From: Gallionella sp. UBA4121
GTDB lineage: Bacteria > Pseudomonadota > Gammaproteobacteria > Burkholderiales > Gallionellaceae
Assembly: GCA_002381565.1 (NCBI GenBank)
Contig: DFWZ01000001.1
Location: forward strand, 63,923 to 124,243
Length of the DNA stretch: 60,321 nucleotides
Direction: 5' to 3'
Below are positions 50,416 to 58,940 of this stretch, piece after piece (the first letter of the stretch is position 1; each line of letters starts with the position of its first letter). The position numbers and the translations under genes were made by a program. Under the pieces are notes generated by a model. It did not search any database. It was not told where the DNA came from and worked only from the letters and a program-made list of their open reading frames with translations.

Positions 50416-51051
50416 TTGGTTCGAGTAAAAATTTGCGGCATCGCACGAGTCGAGGATGCGCTGGCCGTTGCAAAGAGCGGTGCGGATGCAATCGGTCTGG
50501 TGTTCTACGAGAAGAGCCCGCGCCATGTCAGCATTGAAAAGGCGGCGCAACTGGCGTCCGCGCTGCCGCCGTTTGTCACCGTGGTCGGGCTGTTCGTGAA
50601 CGCCAGCGCAAAAGCCGTGCGCGAGACGCTGGACTCCGTGTCGCTGGATGTGCTGCAATTTCACGGCGACGAGACGCCCGCGTTCTGTGAACAATTTCAT
50701 AAGCCTTATCTCAAGGCAATTCGCGTCAAGCCTGGCGTGGATTTGTTACAATGCGCGGCGCTTTTCCATTCTGCCCAGGGCTTGCTGCTCGATGCTCATG
50801 TGGAAGGAATTCCGGGCGGCACGGGTGCTGTCTTTGACTGGACACTGATTCCCGCAAATTTGCCGTTGCCGTTGATTCTGTCCGGCGGGCTGGATGTTGA
50901 AAATGTCGCAGCAGCGATCCGGCAAGTGCGGCCCTACGCGGTGGATGTATCGAGCGGTGTAGAAGCTTGCAGAGGAATCAATACCCTGAAGGGCATAAAG
51001 GACGCGGCGAAAATCGCCCGTTTTATGCATGAGGTTCGTGGACTCCGTTAG
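50416..51051 (+). CDS. trpF: Phosphoribosylanthranilate isomerase
   Basis: TIM-barrel isomerase of tryptophan biosynthesis, 211 residues. It begins VRVKICGIARVEDALAVAKSGADAIGLVFYEKSPR, with the catalytic Cys in KICG. VVGLFVNAS, LQFHGDE, LLLDAH, LILSGGLDVENV and VDVSSGVE are conserved. The start codon appears to be TTG at 50416, one base after the truA stop, with GGAG upstream; no ATG or GTG fits the family start. TTG starts are weak, so expression may depend on truA translation. Confidence 0.95.
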   Translation: MVRVKICGIARVEDALAVAKSGADAIGLVFYEKSPRHVSIEKAAQLASALPPFVTVVGLFVNASAKAVRETLDSVSLDVLQFHGDETPAFCEQFHKPYLKAIRVKPGVDLLQCAALFHSAQGLLLDAHVEGIPGGTGAVFDWTLIPANLPLPLILSGGLDVENVAAAIRQVRPYAVDVSSGVEACRGINTLKGIKDAAKIARFMHEVRGLR

Positions 51052-51185
51052 AAAGCGTAGCGAGCAGTCTGAGTGCAAGGAGCCGCGCAGTGAGTGATGA
51101 GACATATCGAACTGATAGGCGAAGAATGAACGAGCATGTGACGCAGCAGTCGGGCGGCACAGTAGATTAATAATGGAGTTCAAAG
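51052..51185. other. 134-bp gap between trpF and trpB, no gene seen
   Basis: The stretch is purine-rich with GAG recurring at 7-12-nt steps and no open frame of interest, no hairpin-T run and no 7-nt array. It contains the trpB ribosome-binding site (TGGAG). I cannot explain the rest. Confidence 0.4.
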
Positions 51186-52382
51186 ATGTACGACTATCCA
51201 GACAGTACAGGCCATTTCGGGCAATTCGGCGGCATCTATATGGCTGAGACATTAATTCCTGCCGTGGAAGAATTGCGTGTGCAGTATCTGCGTTACCAAA
51301 ATGATCCGGAATTCAAGGCCGAATTCGCCTACGAACTGAAACACTATGTCGGGCGTCCCAGTCCTATTTACCATGCAAAAAACTGGTCTGACCGGCTGGG
51401 CGGCGCGCAGATTTATCTCAAACGGGAAGACCTCAATCATACCGGCGCGCACAAGATCAACAATGCCATCGGCCAGGCACTGCTCGCGCGTCGCATGGGC
51501 AAGAAGCGTGTGATCGCCGAGACCGGCGCCGGCATGCACGGTGTGGCTACCGCGACGGTGGCCGCGCGTTACGGCATGGGGTGCGTGGTTTACATGGGCG
51601 AGGAAGATATTGTTCGCCAGTCGCCCAACGTGTATCGCATGAAACTGCTGGGTGCTACCGTAGTGCCGGTGACCAGCGGCTCGAAGACGCTCAAGGATGC
51701 GTGCAACGAGGCGATACGCGACTGGGTCACCAACGTCGAGAGTACTTTTTATATTTTTGGAACCGCTGCGGGGCCACATCCTTATCCGATGATGGTGCGT
51801 GATTTTCAGTGCGTCATCGGCAACGAGGCCAAAATTCAGATGCCCGAGATGATAGGCCGTCAGCCGGATGCGGTGATCGCCTGTGTCGGCGGAGGCTCAA
51901 ACGCCATCGGCCTGTTTTACCCCTACATCGAAGAAAAAGATGTGCAGATCATCGGCGTGGAAGCGGGCGGACATGGCATTGGCAGCGGTTCACACGCGGC
52001 GCCCCTGACGTCCAACAGTAAAGTGGGCGTGCTGCACGGCAATAAGGTGTATCTGATGCAGGATGAAAACGGGCAGATCATCGAGACCCATTCCATTTCC
52101 GCAGGGCTCGATTATCCGGGGGTCGGCCCCGAGCATTGCTGGCTGAAGGACATCGGTCGCGCGCAATATGTGGCGATCAACGACGATGAGGCGATGGCTG
52201 CTTTTCACGATCTGTGCCGGTTGGAAGGCATCATTCCCGCGCTCGAATCCAGTCACGCACTCGCGCATGCCGCGAAAATTGCGCCAACCATGAGCAAGGA
52301 TAAGGTGCTGCTGGTGAATCTGTCCGGGCGTGGCGACAAGGATATCAACACCGTGGCGCGTCTGTCGGGGATAACACTATGA
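51186..52382 (+). CDS. trpB: Tryptophan synthase beta chain
   Basis: PLP enzyme joining indole and serine, 398 residues. Start MYDYPDSTGHFGQFGGIYM; the cofactor Lys is K90 in HTGAHKINNAIGQ. The phosphate-binding ACVGGGSNAIG and the ETGAGMHGVATATV loop are intact. Its stop overlaps the trpA start (ATGA), giving coupled synthesis of the two subunits. Confidence 0.98.
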   Translation: MYDYPDSTGHFGQFGGIYMAETLIPAVEELRVQYLRYQNDPEFKAEFAYELKHYVGRPSPIYHAKNWSDRLGGAQIYLKREDLNHTGAHKINNAIGQALLARRMGKKRVIAETGAGMHGVATATVAARYGMGCVVYMGEEDIVRQSPNVYRMKLLGATVVPVTSGSKTLKDACNEAIRDWVTNVESTFYIFGTAAGPHPYPMMVRDFQCVIGNEAKIQMPEMIGRQPDAVIACVGGGSNAIGLFYPYIEEKDVQIIGVEAGGHGIGSGSHAAPLTSNSKVGVLHGNKVYLMQDENGQIIETHSISAGLDYPGVGPEHCWLKDIGRAQYVAINDDEAMAAFHDLCRLEGIIPALESSHALAHAAKIAPTMSKDKVLLVNLSGRGDKDINTVARLSGITL

Positions 52383-53179
52383 GTCGCATTCAGGCAACCT
52401 TCGACAAGCTCAAATTAGACAACCGCCGCGCGCTTATTCCGTTCTTCACGGCGGGTGACCCGAACCCGATGTTCACTGTGCCGCTGATGCATGCCATGGT
52501 GGAAGCGGGTGCCGACGTGATCGAACTGGGCGTGCCATTTTCCGACCCGATGGCGGATGGGCCTGTCATACAGCGCGCTTCCGAGCGCGCACTCAAACAA
52601 GGCATGTCGCTGCGCGGCGTGCTGCAGATGGTGTCCGAATTTCGCCGCGCCAATGACCGTACGCCCATCGTCCTGATGGGCTATGGAAACCCGATCGAAG
52701 CGATGGGCTGGGAAGTGTTTGCCAGGCGCTGTCAGGAAGTCGGTGTGGACGGCGTGTTGACGGTTGATTTTCCGCCTGAGGAGAGCCATGACGCATTTCT
52801 GCATTTGCAAAGTCACGGCATTGACCCCATATTCCTGTTGGCCCCCACTACTGAAGACGCGCGCGTCGAACAGGTTGCCAGGCTTGCGCGCGGCTACGTG
52901 TATTACGTCTCGCTCAAGGGGGTGACCGGTGCGGGTAATCTCGATCTGTCGGCCATCGAGCAAAAGATTCCGCAGTTGCGCCGTCACATCAAGCTGCCTA
53001 TCGGTGTCGGTTTTGGCATCCGCGATGCGGCGACCGCGCAGGCGGTGGCTCGTCTGTGTGATGGCGTGGTAGTGGGCAGCCGTATCGTGCAGGAAATCGA
53101 GGATTCAGATGAGCAAAATCTGATCGCCAATGTGAGCCGGCTGGTGAGCGAGCTGCGCGTGGCAATAGATCAAGCATGA
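52379..53179 (+). CDS. trpA: Tryptophan synthase alpha chain
   Basis: Cleaves indole-3-glycerol phosphate and passes indole to TrpB. 266 residues. Start MSRIQATFDKLKLDNRRALIPFFTAGDP; the catalytic Glu and Asp lie in VIELGVPFSDPMADGPVIQ. LLAPTT, YYVSLKGVTGAG and GVGFGIRDAATA are conserved. It overlaps trpB by 4 bp. Confidence 0.98.
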   Translation: MSRIQATFDKLKLDNRRALIPFFTAGDPNPMFTVPLMHAMVEAGADVIELGVPFSDPMADGPVIQRASERALKQGMSLRGVLQMVSEFRRANDRTPIVLMGYGNPIEAMGWEVFARRCQEVGVDGVLTVDFPPEESHDAFLHLQSHGIDPIFLLAPTTEDARVEQVARLARGYVYYVSLKGVTGAGNLDLSAIEQKIPQLRRHIKLPIGVGFGIRDAATAQAVARLCDGVVVGSRIVQEIEDSDEQNLIANVSRLVSELRVAIDQA

Positions 53180-53340
53180 AAAGCTATTGTCCGCAGATTG
53201 TATGGATTCACGCGGATTTAACCGTCAGATATAAACCGATTTGTACTTGTTAACTGGAAGCAAGTCGCATGGTTTAGTTCTTTGCTGCGAAAATCTGTGT
53301 AGTCTGCGGATTAAATAAATGGTTTTGTAGAGGAATTAAT

Positions 53341-54222
53341 ATGAGCTGGTTTCAAAAATTATTACCACCGAAAATCAACCGCCGTGAAGGCGATGCCAAG
53401 AAAAACGTACCGGAAGGATTATGGAGCAAGTGCCCCTCCTGCGAAACGGTGCTTTATCACTCAGATCTGGAAAAAAATCTGAGCGTTTGCCCCAAGTGCA
53501 GTCATCACCATCGCATTGCCGCACGCACCCGCCTGGATTGGCTGCTGGATGGCGAAGGACGCTTTGAAATCGGCGCAGAAGTTCTGCCGGTGGATACGCT
53601 CAAGTTCCGTGACAGTCGCAAGTATTCGGAACGCCTGATTGCCTCGAAGAAGAGCACCGATGAAGATGATGCACTGGTGGTGATGCAAGGCAGCATACGT
53701 GCCGTGCCGGTTGTTGTGGCTTCTTTTGAGTTTAACTTCATGGGCGGATCGATGGGCTCGGTGGTAGGCGAGCGTTTTGTGCGTGGCGTGCAAGTAGCTC
53801 TTGAGCAGAAATGTCCGTTCATCTGCTTTGCCGCCAGCGGCGGGGCGCGCATGCAGGAAGGCCTGTTGTCACTGATGCAGATGGCGAAAACCTGTGCAGC
53901 GCTGACCCAGTTATCCGAAGAAAAGCTGCCGTTCATTTCAGTGCTGACCGATCCTACTATGGGCGGCGTTTCCGCCAGCTTCGCCTTTATGGGCGACGTG
54001 GTGATCGCAGAACCCGGCGCCCTGATCGGTTTTGCCGGTGCGCGCGTGATTCAGCAGACCGTGCGCGAGACTTTGCCGGAAGGCTTTCAGCGCGCAGAGT
54101 TTCTGCTGGAACACGGCGCGGTGGACATGATTATCGACAGGCGCGAGATGCGTAACCAGCTGGCAACGCTGATCACCTTGCTGACCCGTCAACCTGCGGT
54201 AGAGGAGCTGGCAGCGGCCTAA
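53341..54222 (+). CDS. accD: Acetyl-CoA carboxylase carboxyltransferase subunit beta
   Basis: Beta subunit of the carboxyltransferase in fatty-acid synthesis, 293 residues. The N-terminal zinc ribbon is KCPSCETVLYHSDLEKNLSVCPKC. The crotonase-like core shows FNFMGGSMGSVVGERFVRG, CFAASGGARMQEGLLSLMQMAKT and SVLTDPTMGGVSASFAFMGDV. The 161-bp gap after trpA carries an imperfect inverted repeat of CCGCAGATT type and probably a separate promoter. The trpA-accD-folC order is common in proteobacteria. Confidence 0.97.
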   Translation: MSWFQKLLPPKINRREGDAKKNVPEGLWSKCPSCETVLYHSDLEKNLSVCPKCSHHHRIAARTRLDWLLDGEGRFEIGAEVLPVDTLKFRDSRKYSERLIASKKSTDEDDALVVMQGSIRAVPVVVASFEFNFMGGSMGSVVGERFVRGVQVALEQKCPFICFAASGGARMQEGLLSLMQMAKTCAALTQLSEEKLPFISVLTDPTMGGVSASFAFMGDVVIAEPGALIGFAGARVIQQTVRETLPEGFQRAEFLLEHGAVDMIIDRREMRNQLATLITLLTRQPAVEELAAA

Positions 54223-54573
54223 ATGTTCTATTACGCGCTAAAGGTGATTGTTTCCGCAATCGTTATTGTGACGATAACGGAAATTGCCAAGCGCAGTACG
54301 GGTTTCGCCGCGCTGGTTGCAGCCTTGCCGCTGACATCGTTGCTGGCGTTTGTCTGGCTGCATGCCGAAGGAGCAGAATCATTACGCATAGCCGAGCTTT
54401 CCGGTCAGATTTTCTGGCTGGTACTGCCTTCGCTGATTTTGTTCCTGTTGTTACCGTTGTTGATCAGGTATGGGCTGGGATTCTGGCTGAGTCTCGTAGT
54501 TTCGGTTTCTGTAACTGCCGCCTGCTACCTGCTTTTACTGCCTTTGCTGCGAAAATTCGGGGTGCAGTTGTAA
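54223..54573 (+). CDS. DUF3147-type small membrane protein
   Basis: 116 residues, four predicted helices. ALKVIVSAIVIVTITEIAKRSTGFAALVAALPLTSLLAFVWLH is the conserved family start. The ATG immediately follows the accD stop codon, so the two are translated in sequence, and folC starts 3 bp downstream. DUF3147 has no known function. An inner-membrane location is certain enough from composition. Confidence 0.8.
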   Translation: MFYYALKVIVSAIVIVTITEIAKRSTGFAALVAALPLTSLLAFVWLHAEGAESLRIAELSGQIFWLVLPSLILFLLLPLLIRYGLGFWLSLVVSVSVTAACYLLLLPLLRKFGVQL

Positions 54574-54576
54574 TCT

Positions 54577-55950
54577 ATGCCAATTACCTTAGCCGACTGG
54601 CTCACTTATCTCGAATCCCTGCATCCCAAGACCATTGCGTTAGGTCTTGATCGTGTGGCGGAGGTGAAGCGACGCCTGAATCTTGATCCCGAGTTTCCGG
54701 TGATCGTGGTCGGGGGCACTAACGGCAAAGGCTCGGTGTGTGCGATGACGGAATCCATTCTGCATGCTGCCGGATACCGCGTCGGTTGCTACACTTCACC
54801 GCATTTGTTGCATTACAACGAGCGCGTGCGCATAAGCAAACAGGCAGCTTCGGATGAAGCGCTGTGCGCATCGTTCGAGAAAATAGAACAGGCACGCAAA
54901 GCACAACGTCTGGATGACCGTTCCTCGAAACTTCAGCCTTTGGCCTCGTTTTCCCGCCGCAGCCAGTCCCCGAATGGGGTTGTTGGGGGCGGGGATGACG
55001 ATTCAGGTGAAATACCTCTTACCTATTTCGAGTTTGGTACTCTGGCCGCGATGCAGCTGTTCATCGAACACAAGGTGGATGTCGCGATACTCGAGGTGGG
55101 GTTGGGAGGCCGTCTGGATGCGGTGAACGTGTTCGATGGTGATTGTGCCATTGTCGCCAGCGTGGACATTGATCACACCGATTATCTGGGCGAGACGATA
55201 GAGAAAATTGCATTCGAAAAGGCCGGTATTTTTCGCAGCGGTCGCAAAGCAATTTTCTCAGGAAACGATGTGCCTCAGTCTCTCGCAGATCACGCTGTGA
55301 ATATCGGTGCAGAGTTGTGGTGTATCGGCAGCGAATTCGGTTTTACGCCACATGGGGGGCAATGGGATTATCGCAGTCAGTCGGGCGCGAAAAATGCGCT
55401 GCCCTTTCCTGCCTTGCGCGGCGCATTCCAGTTACACAATGCCAGCGCCGCACTGGCGGCGCTGGATGCATTTAAAGATCGCTTGCCGGTGAGCATGGCA
55501 GCGGTGCGCCGTGGATTGACTGAAGTGGAGCTGGCGGGGCGCTTCCAGTTCGTGCCGGGCAAGCCGCAAGTGATTCTGGACGTGGCGCACAATCCGCATG
55601 CTGCACGTGCGCTGGCGCAAAATCTGGCTGCTTTGCCCCCATGTCCGCATACTTATGCAGTTTTTGCGATGCTGGGAGACAAGGACAGCACGGGTGTGGC
55701 ACAAGCGCTTGATCCATACATTGACACCTGGCTGGTGGCGGGTATCGCCGCACCGCGCGGTGAAAATTCTGAGGAACTTGCATGTGTGCTGCGAGGGGCC
55801 AGGGTGCGCGGGGAGGTCATCTGTTTTGCTGATACTGCAAAGGCCATCACGCATGCCTGTATCGCAGCGGGTGAAAATGATAGAATCATTGCCTTTGGAT
55901 CGTTTTACACGGTGGCGGAGGCAATGACCGCGCTGTCCCGGCGCGTGTGA
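54577..55950 (+). CDS. folC: Bifunctional folylpolyglutamate/dihydrofolate synthase with an internal insertion
   Basis: Mur-ligase-like enzyme adding glutamate to folates, 457 residues. P-loop VVVGGTNGKGSVCAMTESIL; LGGRLDAVNVFDGDCAIVASVDIDHTDYLG; LDVAHNPHAARALAQNL. E. coli FolC has 422 residues; the difference of about 35 is accounted for by an insertion after the KIEQARKAQR segment (about residues 108-146), just before LTYFEFGTLA. The insertion is Ser/Arg/Gly/Asp-rich, and its DNA forms a GC-rich nested hairpin. The reading frame is preserved, so the enzyme is probably active. Confidence 0.95.
   Translation: MPITLADWLTYLESLHPKTIALGLDRVAEVKRRLNLDPEFPVIVVGGTNGKGSVCAMTESILHAAGYRVGCYTSPHLLHYNERVRISKQAASDEALCASFEKIEQARKAQRLDDRSSKLQPLASFSRRSQSPNGVVGGGDDDSGEIPLTYFEFGTLAAMQLFIEHKVDVAILEVGLGGRLDAVNVFDGDCAIVASVDIDHTDYLGETIEKIAFEKAGIFRSGRKAIFSGNDVPQSLADHAVNIGAELWCIGSEFGFTPHGGQWDYRSQSGAKNALPFPALRGAFQLHNASAALAALDAFKDRLPVSMAAVRRGLTEVELAGRFQFVPGKPQVILDVAHNPHAARALAQNLAALPPCPHTYAVFAMLGDKDSTGVAQALDPYIDTWLVAGIAAPRGENSEELACVLRGARVRGEVICFADTAKAITHACIAAGENDRIIAFGSFYTVAEAMTALSRRV
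54953..54993. repeat. GC-rich nested hairpin inside folC
   Basis: An outer pair CCCGCC (54953-54958)/GGCGGG (54988-54993) encloses an inner stem CCCC-GAAT-GGGG (54968-54979). It lies within the segment of folC that homologues lack, which suggests an inserted repeat element. Confidence 0.5.
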
Positions 55951-56027
55951 TAGCCCGGGTTTGTAGCTTTTCGCGTTGCCCGTGCCCTGTGTGATAGCGT
56001 GCTTCCAGTAATTAAAGGTTTCAGTCA

Positions 56028-56771
56028 ATGGCAAAGCAACCAGAAGAACTTAATATCAAGAGCCGGGCGCGACGCCGTCTGATCGGTGCGATTGCACTCG
56101 CGCTGGCAGTGGTGGTGATCCTGCCGATGGTGCTGGACAGTGAGCCTAAAACCACCGGGCAGGACATCGATATGCGCATTCCTGCACCCGACAAGGTCGG
56201 TGAGTTCGTGCCGGGCGTGGCGTTGTCCGAAGTGATAGAGGCGGCGACTCTGGCCGAATCCGCTGTCGTCCCGGCGTCCGGCGTGACCGTTGAAAATGCT
56301 GCCGCGGCAGCAAAATCCGAGACACAACCGGAAGTAAAAACTCAAACGATCACCGACAAGCAGACGGATGCCGGGCAGGCCGGGGGCAATAAATCTGAGG
56401 CTAAAAAATCTGAGGTTAAACCGACCGAAGCCAAAAGTCCCGAGGCTAAAAAGCCTGAAACTAAACCTGCTGAAGCAAAAAAGTCCGAGGCTAAAAAATC
56501 TGAAGCAAAACTGGCTGAAGCCAAACAAGCCGAAGCCCGGCCAGTATCAGCCGGTACCTATATCGTTCAGGTCGGCGCATTTTCCAATGCCGTGACGGCC
56601 ACTCAGGAAGCGGGTAAGTTGAAAGCGCTGGGTTTCAAGGCGTATACCGAACTTGTCAGCGGCACAACAAGAGTGCGGGTAGGGCCTTATGTGGATCGCA
56701 ACAAGGCGGATGAAGTGCGCCGCTTGCTCGAAAAACATGGCCTGCACCCTGTTGTCACGGAAGTTAGATGA
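56028..56771 (+). CDS. DedD-like SPOR-domain protein
   Basis: 247 residues. A cytoplasmic basic start and one membrane helix (LIGAIALALAVVVILPMVLD) precede a long Lys/Glu/Ala/Pro-rich linker. The linker is made of EAKKSEAK-like repeats (about 120-180). A C-terminal SPOR domain follows (YIVQVGAFSNAVTATQEAGKL to TRVRVGPYVDRNKADEV). SPOR domains bind denuded peptidoglycan at the division septum. The folC-dedD-cvpA-purF order is conserved in proteobacteria. It overlaps cvpA by 4 bp. Confidence 0.9.
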   Translation: MAKQPEELNIKSRARRRLIGAIALALAVVVILPMVLDSEPKTTGQDIDMRIPAPDKVGEFVPGVALSEVIEAATLAESAVVPASGVTVENAAAAAKSETQPEVKTQTITDKQTDAGQAGGNKSEAKKSEVKPTEAKSPEAKKPETKPAEAKKSEAKKSEAKLAEAKQAEARPVSAGTYIVQVGAFSNAVTATQEAGKLKALGFKAYTELVSGTTRVRVGPYVDRNKADEVRRLLEKHGLHPVVTEVR

Positions 56772-57262
56772 CCGGTTTTGATTATGCCGTGATAGGCATC
56801 ATGCTGATGTCGCTGTTGCTGGGGTTATGGCGTGGCCTGATCTATGAGGTGTTATCGTTGTTGGGTTGGCCGCTGGCTTTCATACTGAGCCGGCAGTTCG
56901 CCGGTGACATCGAACCCATGCTGCCCATCAGCGGCGACACTGCCCGTATCGGGCTGGCTTATGTGTTGGTGTTCATCGCTACACTGATCGTCTGGGGCAT
57001 GCTGGTCTGGTTGTTCGCAAAACTGGTCAAGGCGGCCGGGTTAGGCATGCTGGACAGTTTGCTGGGAGGGCTGTTTGGTCTGTTGCGCGGCGTGCTGGTG
57101 ATACTGATTATCGTATGGCTCGCCGGGACATCGAGTATTCCGGAACAGGCTTTTTGGCGTGGTGCAACGTTCAGCCGGGCTGCAGAAGATGTTGCCCTGC
57201 TGGCCAAAACAGGATTGCCGGACGATATCGCCCGGCGCATTCATTACAAAGATCGTAGTTAA
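56768..57262 (+). CDS. cvpA: CvpA family membrane protein
   Basis: 164 residues with four helices. It starts MTGFDYAVIGIMLMSLLLGLWRGLIYEVLSLLGW and has the LGMLDSLLGGLFGLLRGVLVI segment typical of CvpA, associated with colicin V production and placed before purF. Inner membrane. The start ATG overlaps the dedD stop, and purF begins 16 bp further on. Confidence 0.93.
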   Translation: MTGFDYAVIGIMLMSLLLGLWRGLIYEVLSLLGWPLAFILSRQFAGDIEPMLPISGDTARIGLAYVLVFIATLIVWGMLVWLFAKLVKAAGLGMLDSLLGGLFGLLRGVLVILIIVWLAGTSSIPEQAFWRGATFSRAAEDVALLAKTGLPDDIARRIHYKDRS

Positions 57263-57278
57263 TAATTAGGATAAAAAC

Positions 57279-58811
57279 ATGTGTGGCATTCTCGGAGTGG
57301 TCTCGTATACGCCAGCCAATCAGCTTTTATACGACGGCTTGCAGGTTTTACAGCATAGGGGTCAGGATGCTGCCGGAATTGCGACGATGGATGGCGATAC
57401 CATTCATTTGCATAAAGGCAACGGCCTGGTGCGCGATGTGTTTCGCACCCGCAATATGCGCGCCTTGCAGGGCAATACGGGCATTGCACATGTGCGTTAC
57501 CCAACGGCCGGGTCTGCGGTGGATCACAACGAGGCGCAGCCGTTCTATGTGAATTCGCCGTTCGGCATCGTGCTGGGGCACAACGGCAACCTGACTAATG
57601 CAGAAGAACTCAAAAAACAGTTGTTCGTGCAGGATCTGCGCCACGTCAATACCAATTCCGATTCGGAAGTGCTGCTGAACGTGCTGGCTCACGAATTGCA
57701 GTCGAAATGCAAGGGATTGCGTCTGGATGCAGCGACTATTTTTGATGCCGTATCCGGTGTGCATCAGCGTTGTCAGGGGGCTTATGCGGTAGTCGCGATC
57801 ATCGCAGGTTACGGTTTGCTGGCGTTTCGCGATATTTACGGTATTCGTCCGCTGGTCATCGGTGTGAGCGAAACTGGAGGCGGCACGGAATATCTGATCG
57901 CATCAGAAAGCGTAGCTCTCGATACGCTGGGCTTTAAATTCATGCGCGATATTGCGCCTGGTGAAGCCGTGTTTGTCGACTTCGAGGGCAAGTTACACTC
58001 CCGACAGTGCAGCAGCCGGCATCAGCTGACACCTTGTATTTTTGAATATGTCTATTTTTCGCGTCCGGACTCGGTACTGGATGGCATATCCGTACACGAA
58101 TCGCGTCTGTATATGGGCGAGTATCTCGCCGACAAGCTGAAACGCGTCTGGCCGGATGTGAAGATCGACGTGGTGATACCGATTCCCGATTCCAGCCGCC
58201 CCAGTGCGATGCAGCTGGCCAACCGCCTCAACATTCTGTTCCGTGAAGGTTTCGTCAAAAATCGTTATATTGGTCGCACCTTCATCATGCCGGGTCAGGC
58301 GATGCGAAAAAAATCGGTGCGCCAGAAACTCAACGCGATCGGTCTTGAATTCAAGGGCAAGAACGTGCTGCTGGTGGACGATTCCATCGTGCGCGGCACG
58401 ACCAGTCGCGAGATCGTGCAAATGGCGAGGGATGCCGGCGCGCTGAAGGTGTATTTTGCCTCGGCCGCGCCTCCGGTGCGTTACCCTAATGTGTATGGTA
58501 TAGATATGCCCAGCCGTGCCGAACTGATTGCGACGGGGCGTTCCGATGAAGAGATCTGCCGCGAGATTGGTGCAGATGCGCTGATTTATCAGGATCTGGA
58601 AGACTTGAAAGCCTCGGTGCGCAAGGCCAATCCGGCCATTATCGACTTTGAAGCTTCCTGCTTTGACGGGCGCTACATCACGGGCGATATCACACCGGGA
58701 TATCTGGACAAAATCGAGCGGGGGCGTGCAGCCGGCAAGGCGGATAAATCAACGGACGACGACCAGATGGAGTTGGAGCTTGAGCTGGCGATGAGTGCCA
58801 GTTCAATGTAA
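57279..58811 (+). CDS. purF: Amidophosphoribosyltransferase
   Basis: First committed step of purine synthesis. 510 residues. The N-terminal nucleophile glutaminase starts MCGILGVVSY with catalytic Cys2 exposed after Met removal. HRGQDAAGIAT and GHNGNLTNAEEL are conserved. The phosphoribosyltransferase loop is VLLVDDSIVRGTTSREIVQ. There is no propeptide and no cluster-binding cysteine set, so it is the E. coli type. Confidence 0.97.
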   Translation: MCGILGVVSYTPANQLLYDGLQVLQHRGQDAAGIATMDGDTIHLHKGNGLVRDVFRTRNMRALQGNTGIAHVRYPTAGSAVDHNEAQPFYVNSPFGIVLGHNGNLTNAEELKKQLFVQDLRHVNTNSDSEVLLNVLAHELQSKCKGLRLDAATIFDAVSGVHQRCQGAYAVVAIIAGYGLLAFRDIYGIRPLVIGVSETGGGTEYLIASESVALDTLGFKFMRDIAPGEAVFVDFEGKLHSRQCSSRHQLTPCIFEYVYFSRPDSVLDGISVHESRLYMGEYLADKLKRVWPDVKIDVVIPIPDSSRPSAMQLANRLNILFREGFVKNRYIGRTFIMPGQAMRKKSVRQKLNAIGLEFKGKNVLLVDDSIVRGTTSREIVQMARDAGALKVYFASAAPPVRYPNVYGIDMPSRAELIATGRSDEEICREIGADALIYQDLEDLKASVRKANPAIIDFEASCFDGRYITGDITPGYLDKIERGRAAGKADKSTDDDQMELELELAMSASSM

Positions 58812-58818
58812 GAGAAGC

Positions 58819-58910
58819 AGGAGTAAGGATTCAGGATTCAGACCGCATGGGTCTTCCCCGCACAACTAAGGGGCTGCGCCCCAGGTTGTTGCGTGAAGGA
58901 TTCAGGATCG
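58819..58910. repeat. Composite repeat between purF and metZ: 7-nt units plus hairpins
   Basis: AGGAGTA, AGGATTC, AGGATTC (58819-58839) are followed by a 5-bp hairpin (AGACC/GGTCT) and a GC-rich hairpin (GGGGC-TGC-GCCCC) at about 58870-58882. The latter is flanked by GCACAAC/GTTGTTGC. AGGATTC, AGGATCG (58897-58910) close the element. The AGGATTC unit is the same as in the addB-addA arrays 50 kb away. Confidence 0.72.
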
Positions 58911-58940
58911 AAAAAATTCGGAATGCGGATTGGGGAAAAA

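Noticed and set aside
53180..53340. Gap between trpA and accD as a further heptad array
   Set aside because: It has an imperfect inverted repeat around CCGCAGATT, but the internal steps are 9-10 nt, not 7.
58812..58940. SAM riboswitch upstream of metZ
   Set aside because: The structure consists of repeat units and simple hairpins; no SAM riboswitch core is visible.
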